Source: Paenibacillus sp. UNC499MF (GTDB taxonomy: Bacteria; Bacillota; Bacilli; Paenibacillales; NBRC-103111). Taken from it: a stretch of 64,000 bases of DNA. Shown in pieces: positions 54,138 to 63,544 of this stretch (position 1 is its first letter; each line of letters opens with the position of its first letter). The translations under genes were made by a program, and so were the position numbers. The stretch spans positions 439,155 to 503,154 of the forward strand of contig NZ_FNVF01000003.1 of NCBI RefSeq assembly GCF_900107975.1. Direction: 5' to 3'. Below the pieces are notes generated by a model. That model worked only from the letters and a program-made list of their open reading frames with translations. It had not been told where the DNA came from and did no database searches.

Positions 54138-55139
54138 CTATTCCGCATCCGCCGTAATATCCAGAATCACTTTCCCCTTGTTCCGGTTCGCTTCCATCCA
54201 CTGGTGGGCTTCACGCACGCGGCTCCACGGGAAAATCCGGTCTACGACCGGCTGGAGGGCACCGTCCGCAAAGCCGTGACCTGCCTGCTGCCAAAACTGC
54301 TGGGTCAGCCGGATTTTGTCCTCGCGGCTGCGGCTGCGCAGGGTAGACCCGATGATGGAAATCCGTTTCATCAGCAGAGGATTGAGATCAAAGCTCTCCA
54401 TCGGAACTTCGGAACCGCCCGTCATGCCCACCAGGACGATACGTCCTCCTACGGCCGCACCGGCCAGATGGTCCGTAAAATACGGGGCGCCAACAAGGTC
54501 GAGCACGATGTCGCTCCCGTGGCCGCCTGTTGCCTCCCTAAGCCAAGGGAGGAAGGAGCCTTCCCGGTAGTTCCAGCCGTATTCCGCGCCGAGTTCCCGG
54601 CAAAACTCAAGCTTCTCGCTCGAACCCGCGGTCACCAGAACATGGGCCCCGAATTCCCGGGCAAGCTGGATCGCCGCCGAACCGACGCCGCTGGCGCCGG
54701 CATGAATGAGCACATAGTCCCCTTCCGTCATTCCCCCCAGTTTAACGAGATTCAGATAAGCCGTAAGGAATGCCTCTGGAATAGCGGCTCCTTCCGCATA
54801 GCTGAGATTAGCCGGCAGCCGCATCGCCATGCCCGCGGGAACGGTTACTCTCTCCGCATAGCCGCCCCCGGGCAGAAGCGCACAGACGCGCTCCCCTTCT
54901 CTCCAGCCGGTAACGCCGCTTCCTACACCTATAACAACGCCTGCCATTTCCAGGCCGAGTATGTCCGATTCCCCGGGAACCGCCGGGTATTTGCCTTCAC
55001 GCTGCATCAGATCCGCACGGTTGAGACCCGCCGCCTTCACTTGAATAAGCAGTTCGCCTTCGCCCGCAACGGGGTCAGGCCTTTCCCCGATATACAGCTC
55101 TTCCGGTCCGCCATATTGTTTGATCTGTACCGCCTTCAT
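54138..55139 (-). CDS. NADPH:quinone oxidoreductase, zinc-independent MDR family (PIG3-like)
   Basis: This 333-residue cytoplasmic enzyme has the MDR N-terminal domain with LLIQVKAAGLNRADLMQREGKYP and the Rossmann nucleotide loop YVLIHAGASGVGSAAIQLA. It lacks the catalytic zinc ligands, as in quinone reductases. The ATG at 55139 follows GAGGAG; a GTG three codons earlier is possible. It stands divergent from the nitronate monooxygenase gene. Confidence 0.92.
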   Translation of the reverse strand: MKAVQIKQYGGPEELYIGERPDPVAGEGELLIQVKAAGLNRADLMQREGKYPAVPGESDILGLEMAGVVIGVGSGVTGWREGERVCALLPGGGYAERVTVPAGMAMRLPANLSYAEGAAIPEAFLTAYLNLVKLGGMTEGDYVLIHAGASGVGSAAIQLAREFGAHVLVTAGSSEKLEFCRELGAEYGWNYREGSFLPWLREATGGHGSDIVLDLVGAPYFTDHLAGAAVGGRIVLVGMTGGSEVPMESFDLNPLLMKRISIIGSTLRSRSREDKIRLTQQFWQQAGHGFADGALQPVVDRIFPWSRVREAHQWMEANRNKGKVILDITADAE

Positions 55140-55403
55140 CGGGATCACTCCTCTGGTTGATAAACATCTGCAATAGGACTAGTATACCACGCGCGATAGG
55201 TATTTGCTTGCTCGCCCCCACGACGGCAAAATTGTTCCAACCGAGGTATACTTAAACTATCCGCTTGAAAATCGGACAACAGGCCGGGATTTACCGTACA
55301 ATCGAACTTATTCTTAAAAAGACCCCCGGCAGCCAATCAGCATTCAGCATTCAGCCGTCAGGCATACCGCAAAAAAACAGTTCAGAAAGCGAGGCTTCCG
55401 AAC

Positions 55404-56510
55404 ATGAATCATTCCAATCGCATTTGCGACCTTTTCCGAATCCGCTATCCCCTTATCCAGGCCGGAATGGCCGGCGGAAGCACGACGCCGGCGCTCGTAG
55501 CCGCCGTATCCGAAGCCGGCGGCCTCGGGACGCTCGGCGCCGGCTACATGACGCCGGAGCAGATATCCTCCGCCGTCCGCGAAATCCGCCGCCGGACGAG
55601 CCGCCCTTTTGCCGTAAACCTGTTCATCCTGCCCGAACCCGGGCAAGGCCCTCATGAACAGGAACAGCGGCAAAAAGCCGACGAAGCGTGGCGGCTGCTG
55701 GCTCCTCTGCGGGAGAAGACGGGCACCCGCGAAGAACGGCCTCCCGCCGTGTGGAGCGAATCGTACCGGGAACAGCTCGCCGTCCTCCTGGAGGAACGGG
55801 TCCCGGTATTCAGCTCCACATTCGACGTGCCGGATGCGGCGACTTTCGCGGAATGCGCGCGTCTTGGCATCCGGACCGTCGGCACGGCGACCACCGTTCG
55901 GGAAGCCGCCGCGCTGGAAGAAGCCGGGGTCGACGCGATCGTCGCCCAGGGCGGCGAAGCCGGCGGCCACCGCGGCACGTTTCCCGGCGAGAACGACGGC
56001 GAGCCGCCGCTCGTCGGCACGATGGCTCTCGTGCCCCAGATCGCGGACCGCGTCCGTGTGCCGGTCATCGCCGCCGGCGGAATCATGGACGGCCGCGGCA
56101 TAGCCGCCGCGCTGGCCCTCGGGGCGGAAGCCGTTCAGCTTGGCACGGCTTTCCTGACGTGCGCGGAAAGCGGCGCTCACGCCGTCCATAAGGAAGCCGT
56201 GCTCGCCGCAAGCGACGAGTCCACCGTGCTCACGCGGGCGGTGTCCGGCAAGCATGCCCGCGGCATCCGGACGCCCCTGCTGGATGAGCTGCGCCCTTTG
56301 GACAGCCGGCTCCCCTCCTACCCCGCCCAGAATGCTCTCACCCAAGGCATTAGACGGAACGCCGCCAAAGCGGGCAATTCGGCTTATATGGCCATGTGGG
56401 CGGGCCAAGCCTCCTCTCTCGCCAGACGCGTAGGAGCCGCGCAGCTCATCGAAGAACTGGTCCGGGAAACCAACGAGAGGCTGAACAGGATGGGCGGACT
56501 GAAGCTCTGA
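55404..56510 (+). CDS. Nitronate monooxygenase family FMN enzyme
   Basis: This 368-residue TIM-barrel flavoenzyme has the N-terminal PLIQAGMAGGSTTPALVAAVSEAGGLGTLGAG, the active-site AQGGEAGGHRG with catalytic His, and VIAAGGIMDGRG plus QLGTAFL for FMN phosphate binding. Members oxidise propionate-3-nitronate and other nitroalkanes; some are enoyl-ACP-like. The DNA is GC-rich, giving several spurious overlapping frames. Confidence 0.92.
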   Translation: MNHSNRICDLFRIRYPLIQAGMAGGSTTPALVAAVSEAGGLGTLGAGYMTPEQISSAVREIRRRTSRPFAVNLFILPEPGQGPHEQEQRQKADEAWRLLAPLREKTGTREERPPAVWSESYREQLAVLLEERVPVFSSTFDVPDAATFAECARLGIRTVGTATTVREAAALEEAGVDAIVAQGGEAGGHRGTFPGENDGEPPLVGTMALVPQIADRVRVPVIAAGGIMDGRGIAAALALGAEAVQLGTAFLTCAESGAHAVHKEAVLAASDESTVLTRAVSGKHARGIRTPLLDELRPLDSRLPSYPAQNALTQGIRRNAAKAGNSAYMAMWAGQASSLARRVGAAQLIEELVRETNERLNRMGGLKL

Positions 56511-56667
56511 TGGTGAGTGTGTTTGCGACGGCCCTACCGGTCTGCCGCATGGTGCAAGGATAGCGGATCGAGACGTGCAAGCGCCTGCAATCCCAAAACC
56601 CTTGCAAGCCGCTGAGCAATCCGCTGAAATCGGCCTCCAACCAAGCCGCCAAACCGTCTATTCACGC

Positions 56668-56715
56668 AAAAAAGCCTGCACGGAAAGGAAATCTCCCTTC
56701 CGTGCAGGCTTTTTT
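56668..56715. terminator. Bidirectional terminator between NMO and hydrolase genes
   Basis: AAAAAAGCCTGCACGGAA pairs perfectly with TTCCGTGCAGGCTTTTTT around a 12-nt loop. A/T runs on both sides allow use on both strands. Confidence 0.88.
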
Positions 56716-56727
56716 CATTCTAATTCC

Positions 56728-58407
56728 TTACTTCGTTTTCTTCACCCAGTCGGCGATATCTTTAACAACGGAAACCGGTGTGTTCGCCGGCTCGTTATAT
56801 TCCGAACCGGTCGATTTTTCTTCAACCTCGGCAAATACGTGGTTCAGCTTCGGATACAGCTTGTATTCTACGTTCGAACGGTCTTTGAGGGCTTCTTTCC
56901 ATTTGTCGAGATGATAAGAAAGCACCTGGGCATCGTTATCTCCCTGAAGGATAAGCATCGGCTTGTCCTGTTTTTTGGCGATTTCGGAAGCGGAATAATT
57001 GCGGAAATCCATCCACCAGTAGGCATTGCTCAGCGCCAGATCCTTCGGCAGATTATTTACGGAATACTGCGGGTCTTTGATCAGCTTAATCTGCTGCTCC
57101 CAGAAAGCGATCTGCTGCTCCAGCATGCTCGTATCGAGACCGCGTTCACGGCTCACTTCCAGCTGGTACTTGGACTGCTCCAGCACGACGTCTTCGATGG
57201 AATTCGTCGGTCCGGCCATTACGACGGCACCCGCCAGCTTCACGTCCTTAACTCCGTCGATAATGCGCGGAACGACCATTCCTCCCTGGCTGTGACCCGC
57301 TACGAAAATGCGCTGGGGATCGATATCCGCCGTCTTCGCCAGCTGATTCACCGCGTATACGGCATCCGCTACAGTCTCATCCTGTACGGTAAAGGTCGGC
57401 GTCGCCGATTTGAAAGGATGCTCCCGCGTCACTTTCTCGTAACGGAGAGTGGCGATTCCTTCGGCCGCCAGACCGACCGCCAAATCCCGGAACAGCTTGG
57501 AACCGCCGATCGACTCGTTGCGATCGTTGGCGCCCGAGCCGTGAACGAGGACGACGACCGGATGCGGGCCCGGTTTAGCGGGCAGTGTAAGGGTTCCCGG
57601 AAGTGTGAGCTTGCCTTCGCCGAGCTTCACTTCTTTTTCAACATAAGCGCTGGAATCGTCGTAAGACGGCTTCCGGTATGTATCCGGAGAATAGTAGGGC
57701 GGTATGTACAAATCGTCGATACGTTCCTGCTTGTCGAACCGGACCGTCATCTGGAACGGCAAGGTGCTCTGCGTTTCATAGGTCAGATACACATTTTCAT
57801 GAACGGAATTGCTTGACTTCCCGGACTCAAGCTGCCCGGTTATCTGTCCGTACATATTTGTGTAGTACTGCGATATGTAGTGAAGCTGATTGGCGTTGAG
57901 GGATTTTTTGAGATCATCGTTAAAATACGAAACCGCGCTCTCGCTCTCCCCCTGCAGCCAGTGGCTAGCGAAGGCGCTTGCGGCGGCCTTCAAATCCCCT
58001 TTCGGGATAATGAGCTTGCCGGATTGCGGATCCCAGGAGACAGCAGTGTGCAAAGCCTCCGTTAAAAACTTGAGAGGAACGAACGTTTTATCGTCCTTGA
58101 TTTGGACCGCAGCCCCCAAATCGACTTCTTTTTCGTTGATCAAGGCCGTAGATTTTCCGATCGTGAGCGTGATCGTATCGCTCCCAAGCGACAAGGTTAC
58201 GGTTCGTTCTTCATTGTTCCAGGCTACCTTTGCACCGGCCGTTTCGCTTACGAGACGCAGCGGGGCAAGAACAGCTCCCTGTTTCGTATCGGCAGCGGAA
58301 ACGGATCCGGCTGCCGGTGTATCCGCGGAAGCTCCCGCAGGCAGGGCACCGGCGAGAAGCATGGAAGCAATCACGGCGGATTGCCAGACAGGCAGACGTT
58401 TTTTCAT
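56728..58407 (-). CDS. Secreted alpha/beta hydrolase with copper-amine-oxidase-like N-domain
   Basis: This 559-residue protein has a signal peptide (1-28), a copper-amine-oxidase N-terminal-like domain (about 44-135) with KTFVPLKFLTEAL, a DUF3887-like middle (about 140-235), and an alpha/beta hydrolase (about 262-555) with VLVHGSGANDR, nucleophile Ser373 in GHSQGG, and a C-terminal LNHVF His. The substrate is unknown; members of this peptidase S9/BAAT-like group hydrolyse esters. GAGGTG precedes the ATG. Confidence 0.9.
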   Translation of the reverse strand: MKKRLPVWQSAVIASMLLAGALPAGASADTPAAGSVSAADTKQGAVLAPLRLVSETAGAKVAWNNEERTVTLSLGSDTITLTIGKSTALINEKEVDLGAAVQIKDDKTFVPLKFLTEALHTAVSWDPQSGKLIIPKGDLKAAASAFASHWLQGESESAVSYFNDDLKKSLNANQLHYISQYYTNMYGQITGQLESGKSSNSVHENVYLTYETQSTLPFQMTVRFDKQERIDDLYIPPYYSPDTYRKPSYDDSSAYVEKEVKLGEGKLTLPGTLTLPAKPGPHPVVVLVHGSGANDRNESIGGSKLFRDLAVGLAAEGIATLRYEKVTREHPFKSATPTFTVQDETVADAVYAVNQLAKTADIDPQRIFVAGHSQGGMVVPRIIDGVKDVKLAGAVVMAGPTNSIEDVVLEQSKYQLEVSRERGLDTSMLEQQIAFWEQQIKLIKDPQYSVNNLPKDLALSNAYWWMDFRNYSASEIAKKQDKPMLILQGDNDAQVLSYHLDKWKEALKDRSNVEYKLYPKLNHVFAEVEEKSTGSEYNEPANTPVSVVKDIADWVKKTK

Positions 58408-58525
58408 GGGGTCACCTCAATATAGAAATAGTTGGAGAAACTAGCAGCCGCTTTCTAGCAGCCGCCATCTATCAGTATAGCACAATCTTCCAGACGGTCG
58501 ACGGGACTAAAGTAGGAAGTGCGCC

Positions 58526-58551
58526 AAAAAGACAGGTTCCGCGGGAACCTG
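58526..58551 (-). terminator. Rho-independent terminator of dps
   Basis: CAGGTTCC (58533-58540) pairs with GGAACCTG (58544-58551), and the minus strand continues into five T. It lies just after the dps stop. Confidence 0.75.
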
Positions 58552-58568
58552 CCTTTATTAAGAATAAT

Positions 58569-59024
58569 TTATACGCGGCCCAGGAAGGCGCCCAGCATCC
58601 AAACGTGTTTCTGCAGCGTTGCCTGCAGTTCCGTCAGCATATCGGCCGTCGGCTCGTCGCTTTCTTCTTCGGCGGCCGCGATGCCTTCCTGCAGGAAACC
58701 GATGAGCCGCTCAAAGTCGGCGAGCACGGCTTCTGCCATCTGCTCAGCGGTTTCCGAGCCCCCGGCTTCCTGGAGACGGGCCAGCTTTAAAACCTCGGCC
58801 AGCGTCGCAACCGGTTTGCCTCTAAGCGCAAGCACCCGCTCGGCGATCTCGTCGATATACTGAGCCGCTTCATTGTAAAACTCCTCGAATTTCTCGTGAA
58901 GCGTAAAGAAATGAGGCCCGCTGACGTACCAGTGGAAGTTGCGCAGTTTCATGGAAAGGACCGTCCAGTCGGCGGCCAGTTGATTTAATTGGGTCAGAGT
59001 TTTCGCTTGAGTCACAGTTTTCAT
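58569..59024 (-). CDS. dps: Dps-family ferritin-like DNA-protection/iron-storage protein
   Basis: This 151-residue four-helix protein should form a 12-mer that stores iron and protects DNA from peroxide. The ferroxidase residues His31, His43, Asp58 and Glu62 fall at the same numbers as in Listeria Dps, within HWYVSGPHFFTLHEKFEEFYNE and DEIAERVLALRGKP. The ATG at 59024 follows GAGGAGG. A PerR-like box upstream points to peroxide induction, as for mrgA. Confidence 0.95.
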   Translation of the reverse strand: MKTVTQAKTLTQLNQLAADWTVLSMKLRNFHWYVSGPHFFTLHEKFEEFYNEAAQYIDEIAERVLALRGKPVATLAEVLKLARLQEAGGSETAEQMAEAVLADFERLIGFLQEGIAAAEEESDEPTADMLTELQATLQKHVWMLGAFLGRV

Positions 59025-59090
59025 GGTTAGTTTCCTCCTCGGATGATACTCAATAGGGTGCATTTTTTCTTCTTTTATTGCCGTACATTT

Positions 59091-59119
59091 AGTTTACCAC
59101 CGCCCTTATTTAAAATCAA
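59091..59119 (-). promoter_or_regulatory. sigma-A promoter of dps
   Basis: The minus strand reads TTGATT (59119-59114), 17 bp, TAAACT (59096-59091), about 67 bp before the ATG. Confidence 0.65.
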
Positions 59120-59126
59120 TACTTAA

Positions 59127-59141
59127 TTATAATAATTCTAA
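59127..59141 (-). promoter_or_regulatory. PerR-type box upstream of dps
   Basis: TTATAATAATTCTAA matches the PerR consensus TTATAATnATTATAA at all but one fixed position. It lies 8 bp upstream of the dps -35, consistent with peroxide-sensitive repression. Binding by another Fur-family protein cannot be excluded. Confidence 0.7.
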
Positions 59142-59155
59142 ATAAGGGGTTGTGA

Positions 59156-59183
59156 AAAAGGCAGGAGTTCACTCCCGCCTTTT
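59156..59183 (-). terminator. Rho-independent terminator of topB
   Basis: AAAAGGCAGGAGT pairs with ACTCCCGCCTTTT with one mismatch; the minus strand tail is T-rich. It precedes the dps promoter region. Confidence 0.75.
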
Positions 59184-59258
59184 GGGTTAATACCGCGTGA
59201 CGCAATCGACTACCGTGCCGCTTCGCAACACGTGCCTGGAATTCGTCCGCGTTGGATG

Positions 59259-61406
59259 TTAATCGTCTTTTTTGGCTAAAGCCGCCTTAAGAGCATCCCC
59301 GAGGCTCGATCCTAAATCTTCTTGCTTGCTGTACTGCTTGACGAGCTTCTGCTGCTGATGCTTGGCGACTTTCCCCGTGCTTTCTCCCAGCACTTCGACT
59401 ACATTGCACGGGAGACACTGGACATATTTGCCCGCTTTGCCGGTTTTCAGCTCCATTTTCTTATGACACTGTGGGCAGCGGCGGTTAACGAGCTGCTTCT
59501 CCGCGGAGCGGCGGTATTCGCATTCGCGGTTTGCGCACACGAGCATTTTGCCGCGCTTGCTTTTCCGCTCCATTAACCTTTCCCCGCATTCGGGACACCG
59601 GCTGTTCGTCAGGTTGTGAGGCTTGTATTCCGTCTGGCTTGTTCTTACGCCGGTTACAAGCTGCTTGGTCATATCGCGGATTCCGCTGAGGAACGTTTCG
59701 GTGCGGCCCTTCCCCCGTGCGATATCTTCAAGCTCCTGTTCCCACTTCGCCGTCAGCTCGGGAGAACGCAGCTCTTCGGCAACCAGCTCAATGAGCTGCG
59801 TTCCTTTGCCTGTCGGGTGGAGGGACCCGCCTTCGCGTTCGATCGTATCGGAGCTGACGAGCTTCTCGATAATTTCCGCCCGGGTCGCAGGCGTACCGAG
59901 ATGGTGCTTCTCCATCTGCGTCAGGAGTGTCGCCTCCGTATGCCGCTTCGGCGGCTGGGTCCGGTGCGTGCCGACCTTGCAGCGGACCGCTCCGGCACTG
60001 TCTCCGGCGGACATCGCGGGAAGCTCCTGCAGATCCGCGCGGTCAGCGCCCTCACTGCCGTCCTCCTCGTCGCCGTCTCCGGAGTCCGCGGCGGTTCCCG
60101 TGCCGTATACGCTCCGCCAGCCCGCATCCTTCACGACGCGGCCTGCGACATGAAACGGCTCGCCGGCCACTTCGACGACCATCGAGGTCGTCTCATATCG
60201 GGCGGCCGGATAGAACAGCGCGAGAAAACGGCGGACGATAAGGTCGTAGAGCTTTCTCTCGTCTGTCGAGAGAGCGGAAAGATTCACATATTCGTCCGTC
60301 GGTATGATCGCGTGGTGATCGGACACTTTCGAATCGTCCACAATCCGCTTCGACACGGGCAGCGGGCCCTTCATGAGCGGCTTCGCAAGCGGCGCGTACG
60401 GTCCGACGGCTACGGACTGGAGCCGCTCCTTGAACGTGCCCGTCATATCGCTCGTGAGGTACCGCGAATCCGTCCGCGGGTACGTCACGAGCTTATGCTG
60501 CTCGTAGAGCCGCTGGAGCGTCGAAAGCGTATGCTTCGCCGAGAAGCCGAACCGGCGGTTCGCATCCCGCTGGAGCTCCGTCAAGTCGTAGGCGAGCGGC
60601 TGAGGCTCCGTCTTCTCGGTCTTCTTGACGGAGACGACCTTGCCGCTCTTGCCCGAGACGCACTGCACGAGCTCGTCGACGCGCTCGCGCTCGAACAGGC
60701 GGCTCTCTCCCGAGCGCTGGCGCCATATCCCGCGGAACGCGCCGAAATCCGCCTGCACGGTCCAGTATTCCACGGACCGGAAGCTCCGGATTTCTTTCTC
60801 GCGGTCCATGATCATTCCGAGCGTCGGTGTCTGGACGCGTCCGGCCGATAGCTGCGCGTCATACTTGCTCGTGAGCGCGCGGGTGATGTTCAGGCCGATC
60901 AGCCAATCGGCCTCGGCCCGGCAGACCGCCGACTGGAACAGGCGGTCGTACTGTTTGCCGGGCTTCAGGTTCGCGAAGCCTTCGCGGATCGCCTTATCGG
61001 TCTGCGAAGAGATCCACAGCCGCTGGAAGGGCTTGTTCCACCGGATCATTTCCATGATCCAGCGCGCGACAAGCTCGCCTTCGCGGGCGGAGTCCGTCGC
61101 GATGATCAGCTCCGACAAATCTTTGCGCTTAGCCAGATCCGCAATGGCTCGGAACTGGTGGGACGTTTCCTTCAGCACTTTAAGCTTCATGCGGCCCGGA
61201 ATAATCGGCAGATCTTCCAGATTCCACTTTTGATAGCGGGTATCATAGTCTTCGGGCTCCGCAAGACCCACGAGATGTCCAAGAGCCCAGGTCACCACAT
61301 GCGTGGGACCTTCGAAATACGATTTATGCTTTTGACCGCAGCCGAGCACACGGGCGATTTCTTTGGCCACGCTCGGCTTTTCGGCCAGTACGAGTGATTT
61401 GCTCAT
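59259..61406 (-). CDS. topB: DNA topoisomerase III
   Basis: This type IA topoisomerase (715 residues) decatenates and resolves single-stranded DNA crossings. The Toprim domain has LVLAEKPSVAKEIA and ATDSAREGELVARW; the active-site Tyr309 is in VTYPRTDSRYL. Two C-terminal zinc ribbons follow from about 618 (CPECGERL, CPQCHKKM). An acidic Asp/Glu/Gly stretch at 436-459 is an unusual insert. Confidence 0.97.
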   Translation of the reverse strand: MSKSLVLAEKPSVAKEIARVLGCGQKHKSYFEGPTHVVTWALGHLVGLAEPEDYDTRYQKWNLEDLPIIPGRMKLKVLKETSHQFRAIADLAKRKDLSELIIATDSAREGELVARWIMEMIRWNKPFQRLWISSQTDKAIREGFANLKPGKQYDRLFQSAVCRAEADWLIGLNITRALTSKYDAQLSAGRVQTPTLGMIMDREKEIRSFRSVEYWTVQADFGAFRGIWRQRSGESRLFERERVDELVQCVSGKSGKVVSVKKTEKTEPQPLAYDLTELQRDANRRFGFSAKHTLSTLQRLYEQHKLVTYPRTDSRYLTSDMTGTFKERLQSVAVGPYAPLAKPLMKGPLPVSKRIVDDSKVSDHHAIIPTDEYVNLSALSTDERKLYDLIVRRFLALFYPAARYETTSMVVEVAGEPFHVAGRVVKDAGWRSVYGTGTAADSGDGDEEDGSEGADRADLQELPAMSAGDSAGAVRCKVGTHRTQPPKRHTEATLLTQMEKHHLGTPATRAEIIEKLVSSDTIEREGGSLHPTGKGTQLIELVAEELRSPELTAKWEQELEDIARGKGRTETFLSGIRDMTKQLVTGVRTSQTEYKPHNLTNSRCPECGERLMERKSKRGKMLVCANRECEYRRSAEKQLVNRRCPQCHKKMELKTGKAGKYVQCLPCNVVEVLGESTGKVAKHQQQKLVKQYSKQEDLGSSLGDALKAALAKKDD

Positions 61407-61489
61407 CTATTTCTCCTTTAATAAACCGGTAACGGACCGTAAAGCACATGACGGCTTCTTTGATACCGTTCCTGCTGTATCGTGCTTCT

Positions 61490-61519
61490 ATTGTAAAAAT
61501 GTTTCAAGGGCCGCGTCAA
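61490..61519 (-). promoter_or_regulatory. sigma-A promoter of topB
   Basis: The minus strand reads TTGACG (61519-61514), 18 bp, TACAAT (61495-61490), 84 bp before the ATG. Confidence 0.6.
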
Positions 61520-61562
61520 CCAAGGACGCCTGCCGTGGGGTTCGTCCCGCCCGCGGAAACGG

Positions 61563-61589
61563 AAAAAACCCGCCGGATTGCGGCGGGTT
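61563..61589 (-). terminator. Rho-independent terminator of the MFS gene
   Basis: AACCCGCCG (61567-61575) pairs with CGGCGGGTT (61581-61589); the minus strand then runs through six T. Confidence 0.85.
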
Positions 61590-61614
61590 CATCGGGTCCG
61601 GGAAGAAAGGCATG

Positions 61615-62787
61615 CTAAGCGGTTCCCTGCAGTTCTTCCCCCGATTCGCGGTCGAGCTGACTGAAACGGAGCAGCAGCAGGCTGGCCAGCACCGATACGA
61701 CGGCTCCGGCCGCGAAAGGAAGGCCGTGCTGGATGCCGAAGAGCGAAGTTCCCGTAATCGGTCCCGCGATGCGGCCCAGACTGTCCATGGACGAGCTGAG
61801 ACCCGTGGTGACCCCTTGTCCGTGCCGGGTACGCTGGGTGAGCAGCGAGTTGATGCAGGGCCGGATCATCGCGTTGCCGGCGCTGAATACGGTCAGGGCC
61901 AGCGTTGCCGACCAGAAACCTGTGGAGCCGAGCACGAGCAGGAAGCCTGCGGCCGAAGCGAACAACCCGCCAAGAATGGCGATCTTCTCCTTCTTTTTCT
62001 TGGCAATGACTCTAACGAGTCCGCCCTGTACCAGCGCGTCGGCAAATCCGCTGAACATAAACATCAGGCCGATTTGCAGCGGAGTAACGCCGAAACGGGC
62101 GATCTGAAAATACTGGAAAGTCGCTTCCAGCCCGGCGAGCGAGAAGGTGACAAAGAAGGTCATCACATACAAATAGCCGAGCTTTCCGCGCAGCAGAGAC
62201 CAGCGGGACGGCTTGTCCCCCTGCTGTCCCCTGTTTTCCGGCAGCGATTCTGTAAGCTTCAAAAATCCGCCGCAGAAAATACCCGCGGACAAAAGCGCGG
62301 CTCCCCAGAACGGGAGTGACAAACTGACCACGCTCAAGGTTCCTCCGATAGCCGGGCCGAAAATAAAACCGAGCCCGATCGACATTCCGACGAAACCCAT
62401 CGATTTCGTCCGTTCCTCATGAGTCGTAATATCCGCCACGTAAGCCAGCGCGACTCCGCTAAGCGCTCCCGAGCAGATACCGCCCAATATCCGCGATAAA
62501 TAAAGAAGCGGCAGATTCGTTCCCGCCAGCGCGAGCAGAACGAAGGAAATCATGAAGCCGAAAATTCCGGTCAGCAGAACGGGTCTGCGGCCGATTTTAT
62601 CCGATAAGCCTCCCCATAAAGGAGAGACCAGGAAGGACATGACGGAGTATATGGAAAGAACCCACCCCAAATGCGTCTGTCCGTTCGGTATCCCGTGCAG
62701 CAGCTCGGGCAGGACGGGAATGATCAATCCGAATCCGAGATAGACGGTAAACATCAGCAGCATGATGAACACGACACGCTTGTTCAT
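61615..62787 (-). CDS. MFS drug:proton antiporter (NorA/TetA-like)
   Basis: This 390-residue protein has 12 predicted helices. It has the motif A loop GGLSDKIGRRPVLL after helix 2, an antiporter motif C-like GLGFIFGPAIGG in helix 5, and a second basic loop near the middle. This is the DHA1 drug exporter class. No regulator is adjacent, so the physiological substrate is unknown. Confidence 0.9.
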   Translation of the reverse strand: MNKRVVFIMLLMFTVYLGFGLIIPVLPELLHGIPNGQTHLGWVLSIYSVMSFLVSPLWGGLSDKIGRRPVLLTGIFGFMISFVLLALAGTNLPLLYLSRILGGICSGALSGVALAYVADITTHEERTKSMGFVGMSIGLGFIFGPAIGGTLSVVSLSLPFWGAALLSAGIFCGGFLKLTESLPENRGQQGDKPSRWSLLRGKLGYLYVMTFFVTFSLAGLEATFQYFQIARFGVTPLQIGLMFMFSGFADALVQGGLVRVIAKKKKEKIAILGGLFASAAGFLLVLGSTGFWSATLALTVFSAGNAMIRPCINSLLTQRTRHGQGVTTGLSSSMDSLGRIAGPITGTSLFGIQHGLPFAAGAVVSVLASLLLLRFSQLDRESGEELQGTA

Positions 62788-62829
62788 ACGATCGGCCCCT
62801 TTGGAAGTACTTTGTATCTTGTCTCAGGA

Positions 62830-63465
62830 TTACGCTTTCTTGACCTGAGCTTTTTTCATCTGTTGGTGTTTCTTCGTGTTCGTCAGCTTGTGGAAAATAA
62901 GAATCTGCCACGCGTTGCAGGAAAGCAGGACGAGCGATACATACAGCAGCGAAGTCAGATCGTTAATGCTGAAAGCCGGGAGCATCTCCAGGCAGGTGAC
63001 CACGATTATAAAAAACAGCGTCGGAATCCTGGCCGAAGCATTGGTCAGTTTCACCTTCACCTGCGAAACGATCAAAGCCGCCGCGACGATCAGAACCGGA
63101 ATGCCGGCATACATCGCCAGGCTCTCCTTTCCTTCCGCAAAGCTTTGGTAACGCAGGAAAAACAAGTTCGCGATAGCCATAACGATAAAGAAAAGCTGAA
63201 GGCCCGACCAGGCGCCTTTGCGGTTGCGGAGAATTCCGATCATGTAGTAGTTGGTCATCAGGTAAGCGAAATATCCGACCACGCTGATCAGACACATGGT
63301 AAGTGTCGCCATAATAATCATAGAAAATTCACTTGCGCCGCTCACCGCGACGTCCATGGACACAAAGTCCGGGAAAATCGCCTTGCCGATTCCCCAGACG
63401 GCAATACCGAGAACAAGCCCGCCCAACATCGTGGACCAGAACAGAAACAGCATCGGTTTTAACAT
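62830..63465 (-). CDS. kbaA: KinB-signalling pathway activation protein KbaA
   Basis: This 211-residue membrane protein has six predicted helices and a lysine-rich tail. The C-terminal stretch IPTLFFIIVVTCLEMLPAFSINDLTSLLYVSLVLLSCNAWQILIFHKL resembles B. subtilis KbaA, which supports the KinB input to the Spo0A phosphorelay. That makes a functional link to spo0A in this window. Identification rests on pattern similarity and needs a profile check. Confidence 0.8.
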   Translation of the reverse strand: MLKPMLFLFWSTMLGGLVLGIAVWGIGKAIFPDFVSMDVAVSGASEFSMIIMATLTMCLISVVGYFAYLMTNYYMIGILRNRKGAWSGLQLFFIVMAIANLFFLRYQSFAEGKESLAMYAGIPVLIVAAALIVSQVKVKLTNASARIPTLFFIIVVTCLEMLPAFSINDLTSLLYVSLVLLSCNAWQILIFHKLTNTKKHQQMKKAQVKKA

Positions 63466-63496
63466 GATCTCTCTCCTTAACCGGATACACGGACAA

Positions 63497-63525
63497 AACC
63501 GTCCCCCATTCAGGCAGGGACGGTT
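63497..63525 (-). terminator. Rho-independent terminator of yisL
   Basis: AACCGTCCC (63497-63505) pairs with GGGACGGTT (63517-63525), followed on the minus strand by TTTTG. It separates yisL from kbaA. Confidence 0.7.
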
Positions 63526-63544
63526 CTACCGCTTTTTCGTTTAC

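Noticed and set aside
59616-60851. 411-codon plus-strand frame opposite topB
   Set aside because: Antisense shadow of topB with no domain.
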